DNA from: Coxiellaceae bacterium
GTDB taxonomy: Bacteria; Pseudomonadota; Gammaproteobacteria; UBA9339
Assembly (NCBI GenBank): GCA_003142435.1
Contig: PLMI01000128.1
Location: 167 to 11,927 of the forward strand
Reading direction: 5' to 3'
Length of the DNA stretch: 11,761 nucleotides
A program made the position numbers and the translations under genes. Under the pieces are notes generated by a model that saw nothing but the letters and a program-made list of their open reading frames with translations, made no database searches and had not been told where the DNA came from. Positions 1-8,391 of this stretch are shown here, in pieces (position 1 is the first letter of the stretch; every line of letters begins with the position of its first letter).

Positions 1-39
1 CCGGTTAGAAATTTACAAATTACTTTGTTACATAAAACA

Positions 40-45
40 TATAAT
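40..45 (+). promoter_or_regulatory. Isolated TATAAT -10-like hexamer
   Basis: A perfect TATAAT lies at 40-45, but no good -35 sits 16-18 bases upstream. The best upstream hexamer, TTTACA at 12-17, is 22 bases away. If used, transcription would start near base 52 and run into the terminator at 95-114. In DNA this AT-rich a chance match is quite possible. Confidence 0.2.
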
Positions 46-94
46 AACGTTTTTAAGGATATCGCGTCGTTTTGTCATTAAAAAATAGCGATGC

Positions 95-114
95 AGAGCT
101 GCCAGCTCTTTTTT
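95..114 (+). terminator. Rho-independent terminator upstream of the giant exoprotein gene
   Basis: AGAGCT (95-100) and AGCTCT (104-109) form a 6-bp stem around a 3-base GCC loop, followed directly by a T run to 114. This is the standard intrinsic terminator layout. It most likely ends transcription from a gene or small RNA to the left and insulates the exoprotein gene. It could instead be a leader attenuator if the TATAAT at 40-45 is a real promoter. An 11-codon ORF (91-126) overlaps the hairpin but has no visible ribosome binding site. Confidence 0.6.
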
Positions 115-122
115 GGCGGCTT

Positions 123-152
123 TTAGCAAAATGTTGTATTTTTAAATATAAG
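123..152 (+). promoter_or_regulatory. Possible sigma-70 promoter for the TPS exoprotein gene
   Basis: TTAGCA (123-128, 4 of 6 to the -35 consensus) and TATAAG (147-152, 5 of 6 to the -10 consensus) are separated by 18 bases. The site lies just after the terminator at 95-114 and about 65 bases before the ATG at 217, so it would give a leader of roughly 58 bases. The match is moderate and the region is AT-rich, so this is a candidate only. Confidence 0.35.
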
Positions 153-216
153 GAAATTAGGGTTTTTTTAGCACAAAAAACTGTTTTTTAAAAACAAAGC
201 GGATAACGAATCAAAT

Positions 217-3200
217 ATGATTACCAGCTCGCTATATGGATATAATCGCTTTTCAAAAAGAATATCTCTTTTGAGTGCGATGTTGGGGATATTATTTTTC
301 TTTTTCCCAGAAGTAATTTACGCACTTCCGCAAGGAGGCTCAGTGGTATCAGGAAATATAACGATACCTCAGAATGAATCAGGATCAGCAACCGAAACAA
401 TCACACAAAAAACGCAAAAAGGAATTATCAATTGGAATAGTTTTAGTGTAGGGGAAGGTGAACATGTTTACTTTCAACAACCAGGAAAAGCTTCAATTAC
501 GTTAAATCGAGTTACAGGAGATAACGTATCAAATATATTTGGTGCAATTAGCGCCACAGGTCGAATTATTTTAATCAATCGCGCAGGAATAATTTTTGGG
601 CCTAATTCAAGAGTGGATGCTTCAGGATTAATAGCAACTACCGCAGATATGACAAATGCGCATTTTCTAAATGGTCAATACACGTTTGTAGAACCGCAAA
701 GCTATGCAGGCGGTAATGTACCAAAAATAATCAATAGCGGAACAATCAGTATAAGAAATGAGGGATTAGCAGCGCTAGTTGCACCGCGTGTAGAAAATTA
801 CGGCATAATTGAGGCAGACTTGGGTAAAGTTGTAATAGGTTCATTTCCGCCTACTTCGCAGTACACACTGGATTTATACGGTGATCAGCTAATAAATTTT
901 TCTATAGATCCAGTTATTGCAAAGCAAGCATTGAGTAATACAACAGGTGACGTAGGTATCGTGAACAGCGGGACCATTATTGCTCATGGGGGCAAAGTAC
1001 TTATAACTGCAAATGCTGCAAGGGATGTTGCAGATAGCGTAATAAATATGAGCGGTGTTATTGAAGCTAATTCCGTAGCCGAAAAAAAAGGTGAAATTAT
1101 TTTAATGGGTGGAAATGAAGGGGTAGTGCATATAAGCGGCAAAATAAAGGCGCGAGGTGAAAAAAGCGGAGAAAAAGGCGGTAAGGTTACCGTGGTTGGT
1201 CAACATGTAGGTTTGTTTGATCAAGGACAAATCGATGTTTCTGGAATGAACGGGGGCGGGGAAGTTTTATTCGGCGGTGGTCCAAGAGGAGCTCAGGCTT
1301 TGCCGATATATAATGCATTGAATGCCTCGGCAGTTTTTGTAAGTGGAAATGCGCAAATTTTAGCGAATGCTTTAGAAGATGGGCAAGGAGGTCGCATATC
1401 TATTTGGGGTACTGATGCAGCATATGTTTATGGAACATTGCAGGCAAAAGGAGGACAGTTTAGCGGAGATGGTGGACTTATAGAAACATCTGGGCACTAT
1501 TTAGACGTAGATAATATTAGCGTTGATACCAGTGCTGTTAATGGTATTTATGGCGTTTGGTTGTTGGATCCATACAATGTTACGATTTCTCTAGCTGCTT
1601 CTTCAGGAGGAACTTTTAATTGTGGCGGCGGAACATGTACTTGGGTACCAAGTGCGACGGGGTCAAACATACAAAATGCACAACTCAACAATTTTTTAAT
1701 ACTAAACAATGTAATTATTGATACATCAGGAGCAGGTCTTGAACTAGGGCGCATAACTGTTAACGCTCCTATTTCATGGACTAATTCTCCCAATCCTCTT
1801 ACTTCTCTTACTTTTAAACCAGCTACACAAAGTTATTCCGCTGGTGGTGGTATCCTCATTAATCAAAATATAACTGGTTCCGGTAATTTAATTTTTGTAG
1901 GTGATGTAGCTTTAAATGGCACTATTGCACTACAAGCAAAAAGTATAAATTTTGGCGGGAATATAGATACTGCAACTACGCCAGCCGATCTTACTGTAAC
2001 TGCTAATAGTGGCGGCGTCAGTTTTAATCAAATAGGTAGTTCGAATCCCCTTAATAGTTTAAATATGACCTCATTTGCCGGTTTTACGTTACTTAGTCCT
2101 AATGATACTACTGTAACTACTGTTGGATCACAAACATATACCATTAATGGAGGCGGTGTTTGGTCTGCTAGTACTCCTAATAAGAGCATATTTTTGTCAA
2201 CAACAGGAGTAGGAGGGACTGTATCCATAACAGCTCCCTTTGGATTTGATTCAGCACTAACTGATAACTTAACTGTAAACAGCAATGCTATATTTAGTGG
2301 GATAATTGGCAACCAAACAGTGGGAGGGCTTAAAACATTAACTGTTAATGGCATTACGACATTGGGAACTAGCGCTCCCGGACAGGTATATACTACTGGA
2401 TTTCAAACTTATAATGGACCAGTAAATATTTATGGTAGTGGAAATAATTTGTTAAAGGGGTCGACTGTAACATTTAATAGCACATTAGATAGCCAAACCC
2501 CGACAACAGGGGCTTTACAAATTACAGGAAACGCGGAATTTAATCAAAATGTTGGAGCAACGTATCCTCTTACTTCACTTAGTGTAAGCGGAAGTTCAAC
2601 TATAGCACCAACATCAATTACTACCAGTGGTTTGCAAAGTTATACGGGTACAGCTACATTTACCAATGTGAGTCCGGGTACGACTTTGACAAGTAATAGC
2701 GGTGGAGCAATTAATTTCTTATCAAGGGTAGAGGGGCCAGGTGCTTTAGATATTTCTACATCAGGCGGAGCTAAATTTGGCAGTACTGTTGGAGCTACTA
2801 CTCGACTTGAAAATCTTACCGTTAATGCCGGTGCAGGATTGACGCTCAATGGTCTATCTATCAGTACTATAGATTTTCAGACGTATTTTAATAATATTAC
2901 TTTATCTTCAGGTACTACAAATTTTTCCGGTAGTAACATTTTCTTGTTAGGAGGATTAAACGATCCTACTAGTAATCTAATTATAACTGGGAACGCTTTT
3001 ATTGATAATGATTTGACTTTGCAATCATTAAACGTACTAAATAACACAGAAGTTTCGAATACTTCTCCAGTTAATATAACTACTTCCGGCTTGCAGAATT
3101 ATGGAGGGATATTTACATTAGATACACCGACGCTTAACATTTCTGCAAGTGATACTCATTTCAACGATACAGTAATAATGGCTGATTCAACGCCGCGTAC

Positions 3201-6200
3201 CCTTAACATTAATAGCGGAAATGTAGCTTTTAATGATCAAGTAGGGACAATCTCAATACCTTTAGGTGCTCTTAATGTTTTAAATGGTTATACAACTACA
3301 ATTACAGCTCCCGTTTACGCTACAGCCCAACACTATTCTGGTTCAGTTAAATTAGCTGGCTCAGGAATTATTTTGAGTGGTAATACTGGGGTTTTTGACT
3401 CAAGTGTAATTGGTAACGGTTTTGATTTAACATTACAGTTTCTTACGCAGACGACAAATATCAATAGTTCTATTTTTAATGGCATAAGAAATTTTGCCAT
3501 TCTTACACCTGCTAATATAACTGGAAGTATGACAACTTCTGGAACGCAAACATATAGTAATACCGTAAATTTAGTAACTGGGGCGACGTTGACTGGTACG
3601 ACAATTACTTTTGAACCAGGAAGTACATTAGATGGTGCTAATGGGCTTACAATTACAGGAAATGCAGTATTTCAAGGACCCGTTGGAACCACGACTCCGC
3701 TTACTTCCTTATCTGTAACCGGAACAAGCGACATTAGTGATAATGTATCAATAAAAACCACCCTAACTGGGCCACAACATTATACAGGAGCTGTAACTTT
3801 AGAGGCTGGTAGTTCCGGGGTTAATTTAAGTGGTTCTACAATTACTTTTGTAAACACTGTAAATGGAGCAAATTCACTAGCTATCACAGGGAATGCAGTA
3901 TTTGATTCAATTGTTGGCGGGTTAACTCATTTGACAGGTTTGAGCGTAACCGGCATGACGACTTTAGGATCAGGAGCATCAGCCATAACTACGGATTTAT
4001 TTATTGGGTCACAAACCTATACAGGATTGGTTACACTTGGAGCGCCTCTTACAACTTTTACTGGACTATCGGGAACATTTACTGCCGGAGTTACTGGAGG
4101 AGGGCATAGTTTAACTTTGAATTTTCCCAGTACAACAACTGATATCAGCAATGCTTTCAGCAATATTCTTAATTTTGAATCCTTAGGCCCGGTGAGTTTT
4201 TCTGGTTCTGGAAGTGTAACCACAACCGGTACACAAAAGTATGATTCTCCTGTTACCTTAAATGCAAGTACTAATCTTACAGGATCAACAGTCACATTCG
4301 GTTCCGGGAGTACAGTAAATGGAGGTAATGCCTTAACCATTACAGGAAATGTAGCATTCAATTCAAATGTTGGTGCTATAACGGCACTTACTGGTTTATC
4401 TATTAGCGGAGCCAGTTCAATTAGCGATGCTGTATCTATTACTACAACTGGGACACAACAATATTCTGGACCCGTGGATATTCAAAGTGGCGGTGGTGGA
4501 ATTAATTTAACCGGATCAACAATGACTTTTGGAGATACTGTAAATGGAACTAATGCGCTTAGTATTTCTGGTTCTCCTGGAAACGCCGTATTTAATGGAT
4601 CACTTGGTCTTGTAAGACCTCTTGCTAGTTTAACTGTTAATGGCAGCACGACTTTAGGTTCCGCGGCCACTGATGTAAAAACTATTGGCACACAAACTTA
4701 TACAGGAACTTTAACGCTGGGAGCTCCTACAACTACTTTAAGAGGGGATACTGGAATATTTACAGCAGGAGTTACGGGAGGAGGCCATAGTTTAATTTTG
4801 AATTTTTCTAGTGATGCTGACATTAGCAGTGTGTTCAGCAATATTCTTAATTTTGAATCTGTGGGTCCCCTTAGCTTTTCAGGCTCTGGAAGTGTGACTA
4901 CAACTGGTACACAAATGTATGATTCTGCAGTTACTTTAAATGTAAATACTCATCTTACAGGAACAACAATCACTTTTGGTTCTGGGGGTACAGTAAACGG
5001 AGCAAATACACTTGCTATCACAGGGAATGCTGTATTTGATGCAATTGTTGGTGGATCAATCCCATTGACAGGTCTAAGCGTAACTGGAACAACTACGTTA
5101 GGATCAGGGGCGACAGCAATAACGACAGATCTTAGTACGGGAACACAAACTTATACTGGCCATTTAACATTAGGAGCTCCTACAACTACTTTTATGGGAC
5201 AATCTGGAACGTTTAGTGGTGGTATCGTCGGAGGAGGTCTCAGTTTGATTTTGCATTTTTCTAGTATGGCGACTACTGGCGGGACGTTCAACAATCTTTT
5301 AAATTTTGAATCTATTGGACCGATAACTTTTGCAGGTTCTGGAAATATAAATGCAAGTGGTACTCAAACATATGATTCTGAAGTTATTTTAAATGTAGAT
5401 ACTCACCTTGCAGCCGCAACAGTCATATTTAATTCAGGAAGCTCCGTAGATGGAAATAATGCATTGACCATTACAGGAAATGCAGTGTTTAGTGGCCAGG
5501 TTGGCGGTACAACGCCGCTTACTAGTTTATCTGTCAGCGGAACCAGTACCATTAACAATGGTGTATCTATTGCTACCTCAGGTACTCAACAATATACAGG
5601 AGCTGTAACTTTGGGAACTGGAAGCTCTGGAATTAATTTAACTGGCTCAACAATGACTTTTGGAAGTACTGTAAATGGAGGCAATGCACTTAGTATTTCT
5701 GGTGTTCCTGGAAACGCGGTATTCAACGGATCTGTTGGTAATGCAACAAGGCTTACTAGTTTAAATGTTCAAGGAACTACAACCTTAGGTTCTGCTGCTA
5801 CTGATGTAAAAACTACCGGAAGCCAAATATACACAGGTGCTCTAACTTTAGGTGCCCCGACGACTACTTTCACAGGACAATCCGGAACGTTTACCGGAAA
5901 TGTTGTTGGCGGGGGCAAAAGTTTGATTTTGACTTTTATCGATCCCGCGGAAGTAAATAGCACTATATTTAATAATATTCTTAATTTTGAATCTAAAGGA
6001 CCAGTTAATTTTTCTACTACTGGAAATATGACGACATCAGGAACGCAAGCATATGACTCTTCTGTAGATTTGTTTGTACCAACACATCTTACAGGGACTA
6101 CAATAACATTCAATTCTGTAAGCGCAGTAAATGGAGCAAATGCGTTAACAATTACTGGAAATGCAGTGTTTAGTGGTCAAGTTGGTAATAACACTTCGCT

Positions 6201-8283
6201 AGCTAGTTTATCGGTGACGGGAGCAAGTACCTTTAATGATGGTGCTATGATTAAAACTGCTGGAACACAGCAATATTCGGGCATGGCAACTTTAGGAAGC
6301 GGGACTTCTGGAGTTGGTTTAACGGGAAGTACTATTACTTTTGGAAGTACCGTAAATGGAGGCAATTCACTTGACATATTTGGTGATACACAATTTAGCG
6401 GAATAGTTGGTGGTCTTGCTAATCTTCTGGATTTAACAGTTCATGGGAGTACCACTTTAGGTTCGGCTGTTACTGGTATTACTACTACCGGGGCACAAGT
6501 TTACTTAGGGTCTTTAATATTAGAAGCTCCAACCACAAAGCTTAAAGGTAGTTCAGGTACTTTTTCTGGAGGAGTTGTTGGTAATGGTCTCGATTTGGTT
6601 TTAGATTTTATAAGCTCCGTTGATGTAAATGACACCATATTTAATAATATTAACAACTTTGAAACTATTGGACCTGCTGTTATTACCGGTTCAGGAAGCA
6701 TGACTACAAGTGGATCTCAAACTTATGATTCAGGAGTTACTCTGGCTACAAATGCTGCCTTTACTGGAACTTCAGGCGATTTTGGCAGCGGGTTAATTGG
6801 TAATAACTTTGACCTTACACTGAGTTTTTCCACTTTAACAGATATAAACGGTTTCTTTAGTAATATTCATAACTTTACTATTACAGGCCCGGCGTTACTA
6901 AATGTCGACTTGACCACCTCAGGATCGCAGTCATATCTTGGTACTGTTAATTTGGGAGGCAACACAGTATTAACTGCACCTAATACAGCGACATTTGGTG
7001 GCTTACTTTTTGGCCATGGATATGATCTTACTTTGAATTTTGGCACACAGACTATACTAAATGGCGGTTTTTTAAATATTGGGAATTTACTTATCTCTGG
7101 TCCCGCTTTGTTTACGGCTGGTGTCTTAACAACAGGTAATCAAACTTACGAAGGGGCGTCGATTCTTGGAGATAATATCAATTTAGTATCACTTGGAGGA
7201 GCAGTAATTTTTGATAACACTTTAAACAGCGATACTGCCGTCACCCCAAGAGCATTAAATATAGGGGGTAATGCTGTGATTAACAGTCTTTTAGGAAATA
7301 TAAATCCGCTAGCATCCTTGAGTGTTACAGGAACTACTACTTTTGGGGGAACTAACCCTGAGGTTATTACTCAGGGCGCACAGACTTATCAAGGTCCTGT
7401 ACGCCTTGCTTCTGATGCCGCGCTTTCTTCAACAGGAAATGGTGATATAGAATTTCAACAAACTATAAATAGCACTAGTGCGCCAAAGTCGCTGACTGTT
7501 AATACGGGAGGTATAACCAAGTTTGAAGGTAATGTTGGAACAATTAACCCCCTCATGAATATCACAACTGATGCAGCAGGAACTACAGACCTCAATGCGC
7601 CGATCATGCATACAGTTGGTGTACAAACTTATAACGATTCTACGGTACTAACTGTTCCCACTGAAATAATTAGTGGCGGAGTAGCATTTAATTCCACATT
7701 GCTTGCTCCATTTGCGCTTACTATCAATGCGGATTCAGGAGATATTTCGTTTGGCGGAAGTTCTGGCGCTACTTCAACGCTAACTGATTTGACAATAACG
7801 AATGCACGTAACGTAACAAATAATGGCTTGTTGCTTGCAAACTCCTTTACACAATTGGGTGGAAGCGGTACGACAAACTTTGGGACAAACATTGGGTCAT
7901 CAACAATAATTGGCGGTGGAGCCGGAACGCTATATGTTGTTACCAATAATGCTATTGGAAATATCGATGTTGGTAAGCTTTTGTTAGGCACTAATTTTGC
8001 AAATTTAACCGGATTAGTTGGTGGAAGTCCTGGAATTACGACTAATATTGTCCCTTTAAATTTCATACTGCCAAAAACTCATTTCTTTAATGGGATAGAT
8101 TTATTTAATGCGATTATAGTGCCTGTAGCAGTAGATATTGCTTTTCATTCTATGCCTTATTATTTAATAGAATCCCGAGCATTGCGCCCTTTAACAGATC
8201 AAGCGGGGATATGTATTATCTGGCCGGAATTGGGTATAAAAGATTGCGGAGGTGTTAAATGGTCTAAGGAACAAAATAAATAA
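217..8283 (+). CDS. Giant two-partner-secretion exoprotein (TpsA, filamentous haemagglutinin-type adhesin)
   Basis: A 2688-residue secreted protein, probably a surface or released beta-helical adhesin exported through an outer-membrane TpsB pore. Residues 1-36 are a signal peptide: a basic start, a hydrophobic run ending in four Phe, and cleavage probably after VIYA36. Residues from 37 to about 290 form the TPS secretion domain, opening with LPQGGSVVSG and carrying LINRAGIIFGPNSRVDASG, with NRAG (121-124) where many relatives have NPNG or NPNL. A Gly-rich linker typical of large TpsA proteins follows, ending near WLLDP (448-452). From about residue 635 to 2520 the protein is repetitive, with some 25 copies of a Q-x-Y motif typically spaced about 75 residues apart. 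The C-terminus (about 2600-2688) is not repetitive. I see only four cysteines: 469, 474, 2666 and 2677. ATG 217 is chosen because the next Met (22) would lose the basic part of the signal peptide. The ribosome binding site is poor (GGA at 201-203). No TpsB gene is in the window. Adhesion is a family inference. Confidence 0.9.
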   Translation: MITSSLYGYNRFSKRISLLSAMLGILFFFFPEVIYALPQGGSVVSGNITIPQNESGSATETITQKTQKGIINWNSFSVGEGEHVYFQQPGKASITLNRVTGDNVSNIFGAISATGRIILINRAGIIFGPNSRVDASGLIATTADMTNAHFLNGQYTFVEPQSYAGGNVPKIINSGTISIRNEGLAALVAPRVENYGIIEADLGKVVIGSFPPTSQYTLDLYGDQLINFSIDPVIAKQALSNTTGDVGIVNSGTIIAHGGKVLITANAARDVADSVINMSGVIEANSVAEKKGEIILMGGNEGVVHISGKIKARGEKSGEKGGKVTVVGQHVGLFDQGQIDVSGMNGGGEVLFGGGPRGAQALPIYNALNASAVFVSGNAQILANALEDGQGGRISIWGTDAAYVYGTLQAKGGQFSGDGGLIETSGHYLDVDNISVDTSAVNGIYGVWLLDPYNVTISLAASSGGTFNCGGGTCTWVPSATGSNIQNAQLNNFLILNNVIIDTSGAGLELGRITVNAPISWTNSPNPLTSLTFKPATQSYSAGGGILINQNITGSGNLIFVGDVALNGTIALQAKSINFGGNIDTATTPADLTVTANSGGVSFNQIGSSNPLNSLNMTSFAGFTLLSPNDTTVTTVGSQTYTINGGGVWSASTPNKSIFLSTTGVGGTVSITAPFGFDSALTDNLTVNSNAIFSGIIGNQTVGGLKTLTVNGITTLGTSAPGQVYTTGFQTYNGPVNIYGSGNNLLKGSTVTFNSTLDSQTPTTGALQITGNAEFNQNVGATYPLTSLSVSGSSTIAPTSITTSGLQSYTGTATFTNVSPGTTLTSNSGGAINFLSRVEGPGALDISTSGGAKFGSTVGATTRLENLTVNAGAGLTLNGLSISTIDFQTYFNNITLSSGTTNFSGSNIFLLGGLNDPTSNLIITGNAFIDNDLTLQSLNVLNNTEVSNTSPVNITTSGLQNYGGIFTLDTPTLNISASDTHFNDTVIMADSTPRTLNINSGNVAFNDQVGTISIPLGALNVLNGYTTTITAPVYATAQHYSGSVKLAGSGIILSGNTGVFDSSVIGNGFDLTLQFLTQTTNINSSIFNGIRNFAILTPANITGSMTTSGTQTYSNTVNLVTGATLTGTTITFEPGSTLDGANGLTITGNAVFQGPVGTTTPLTSLSVTGTSDISDNVSIKTTLTGPQHYTGAVTLEAGSSGVNLSGSTITFVNTVNGANSLAITGNAVFDSIVGGLTHLTGLSVTGMTTLGSGASAITTDLFIGSQTYTGLVTLGAPLTTFTGLSGTFTAGVTGGGHSLTLNFPSTTTDISNAFSNILNFESLGPVSFSGSGSVTTTGTQKYDSPVTLNASTNLTGSTVTFGSGSTVNGGNALTITGNVAFNSNVGAITALTGLSISGASSISDAVSITTTGTQQYSGPVDIQSGGGGINLTGSTMTFGDTVNGTNALSISGSPGNAVFNGSLGLVRPLASLTVNGSTTLGSAATDVKTIGTQTYTGTLTLGAPTTTLRGDTGIFTAGVTGGGHSLILNFSSDADISSVFSNILNFESVGPLSFSGSGSVTTTGTQMYDSAVTLNVNTHLTGTTITFGSGGTVNGANTLAITGNAVFDAIVGGSIPLTGLSVTGTTTLGSGATAITTDLSTGTQTYTGHLTLGAPTTTFMGQSGTFSGGIVGGGLSLILHFSSMATTGGTFNNLLNFESIGPITFAGSGNINASGTQTYDSEVILNVDTHLAAATVIFNSGSSVDGNNALTITGNAVFSGQVGGTTPLTSLSVSGTSTINNGVSIATSGTQQYTGAVTLGTGSSGINLTGSTMTFGSTVNGGNALSISGVPGNAVFNGSVGNATRLTSLNVQGTTTLGSAATDVKTTGSQIYTGALTLGAPTTTFTGQSGTFTGNVVGGGKSLILTFIDPAEVNSTIFNNILNFESKGPVNFSTTGNMTTSGTQAYDSSVDLFVPTHLTGTTITFNSVSAVNGANALTITGNAVFSGQVGNNTSLASLSVTGASTFNDGAMIKTAGTQQYSGMATLGSGTSGVGLTGSTITFGSTVNGGNSLDIFGDTQFSGIVGGLANLLDLTVHGSTTLGSAVTGITTTGAQVYLGSLILEAPTTKLKGSSGTFSGGVVGNGLDLVLDFISSVDVNDTIFNNINNFETIGPAVITGSGSMTTSGSQTYDSGVTLATNAAFTGTSGDFGSGLIGNNFDLTLSFSTLTDINGFFSNIHNFTITGPALLNVDLTTSGSQSYLGTVNLGGNTVLTAPNTATFGGLLFGHGYDLTLNFGTQTILNGGFLNIGNLLISGPALFTAGVLTTGNQTYEGASILGDNINLVSLGGAVIFDNTLNSDTAVTPRALNIGGNAVINSLLGNINPLASLSVTGTTTFGGTNPEVITQGAQTYQGPVRLASDAALSSTGNGDIEFQQTINSTSAPKSLTVNTGGITKFEGNVGTINPLMNITTDAAGTTDLNAPIMHTVGVQTYNDSTVLTVPTEIISGGVAFNSTLLAPFALTINADSGDISFGGSSGATSTLTDLTITNARNVTNNGLLLANSFTQLGGSGTTNFGTNIGSSTIIGGGAGTLYVVTNNAIGNIDVGKLLLGTNFANLTGLVGGSPGITTNIVPLNFILPKTHFFNGIDLFNAIIVPVAVDIAFHSMPYYLIESRALRPLTDQAGICIIWPELGIKDCGGVKWSKEQNK
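3496..4176 (+). repeat. Supermodule 1 (A-B-C) of the exoprotein repeat region
   Basis: Residues 1094-1320, 227 residues. It contains three related submodules of about 75 residues, each built as T-T-x-G-x-Q-x-Y, then V-x-L, then L-x-G-x-T-x-T-F, then L-x-I-x-G-N-A-V-F, then L-x-x-L-x-V-x-G. Submodule A begins just after the NF(E/A) motif, B carries GPQHYTGAV, and C ends in GGGHSLTLNF and the next NFES. Boundaries are set at the codon after the NF motif and are arbitrary within the period. Confidence 0.75.
4177..4854 (+). repeat. Supermodule 2 (A-B-C) of the exoprotein repeat region
   Basis: Residues 1321-1546, 226 residues, with the same A-B-C order. A has TQKYDSPVTL, B has TQQYSGPVDI and C has TQTYTGTLTL. 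It is preceded and followed by an identical DNA stretch around the NILNFES codons (4156-4181 and 4834-4859). Elsewhere the copies differ at many synonymous positions, so the duplication is not very recent. Confidence 0.75.
4855..5307 (+). repeat. Shortened supermodule 3 (A/B chimera, then C)
   Basis: Residues 1547-1697, only 151 residues, one submodule (about 75 residues) short of its neighbours. Its first part (TQMYDSAVTL, HLTGTTITF) is A-like. From about LAITGNAVFDAIVGG onward it resembles the end of submodule B of supermodule 1 (LAITGNAVFDSIVGG, then TTLGSGASAITTDL). This points to an in-frame deletion fusing the front of A to the back of B. Confidence 0.7.
5308..5988 (+). repeat. Supermodule 4 (A-B-C) of the exoprotein repeat region
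   Basis: Residues 1698-1924, 227 residues, full A-B-C order: TQTYDSEVIL in A, TQQYTGAVTL in B, SQIYTGALTL in C. Submodule B closely resembles that of supermodule 2, including an extra two residues in the ISGVPGNAVF stretch (ISGSPGNAVF in supermodule 2), a shared insertion that links these two copies. Confidence 0.75.
5989..6660 (+). repeat. Supermodule 5 (A-B-C) of the exoprotein repeat region
   Basis: Residues 1925-2148, 224 residues, full A-B-C order: TQAYDSSVDL in A, TQQYSGMATL in B, AQVYLGSLIL in C. Submodule B lacks the two-residue insertion of supermodules 2 and 4 and reads DIFGDTQFSG at that place. This is the last complete supermodule. Confidence 0.7.
6661..7089 (+). repeat. Two single-size A/C hybrid modules ending the supermodule array
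   Basis: Two units of 72 and 71 residues (residues 2149-2220 and 2221-2291). Each begins like submodule A after the NF motif (GP, then TTSGSQTYDS or TTSGSQSYLG) and goes straight into a C-type ending (GNNFDLTLSF or GHGYDLTLNF, then NI-H/G-N). The back of A, all of B and the front of C are absent, so the three-part order collapses to a one-part repeat here. Further, more diverged Q-x-Y motifs continue to about base 7635. Confidence 0.65.
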
Positions 8284-8350
8284 AACTTAAAATACCCTAA
8301 GAATTGTGCATTGCTAATTAAACGGTGATGTATAAATGTGAAAAATATTG

Positions 8351-8391
8351 TTGTTAAATGGCAAATAGTTTTAATTGTTTTTATTTAACAA
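8351..8391. repeat. 9-bp inverted repeat upstream of the Skp-like gene
   Basis: TTGTTAAAT (8351-8359) and ATTTAACAA (8383-8391) are perfect inverted copies with centres 32 bp apart, close to three helical turns. The right arm covers the candidate -35 hexamer TTAACA at 8385-8390, which would suit a two-site operator. Because the arms are AT-only except for one G/C pair, coincidence cannot be excluded. Confidence 0.4.

Noticed and set aside
91..126. 11-codon ORF overlapping the terminator hairpin, possible leader peptide
   Set aside because: No ribosome binding site, no run of regulatory codons, and it is explained by chance overlap with the stem-loop.
3496..7089. Repeat array considered as a CRISPR or other DNA-level repeat element
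   Set aside because: The units are 213-681 bases, in frame, and conserved at protein rather than DNA level, so selection acts on the protein.
1548..8066. Many minus-strand open frames of 65-145 codons inside the exoprotein gene
   Set aside because: They are shadows of a Thr/Ser/Gly-rich, stop-poor repeat region. They recur with the repeats, are Pro/Val-rich, and have no ribosome binding sites.
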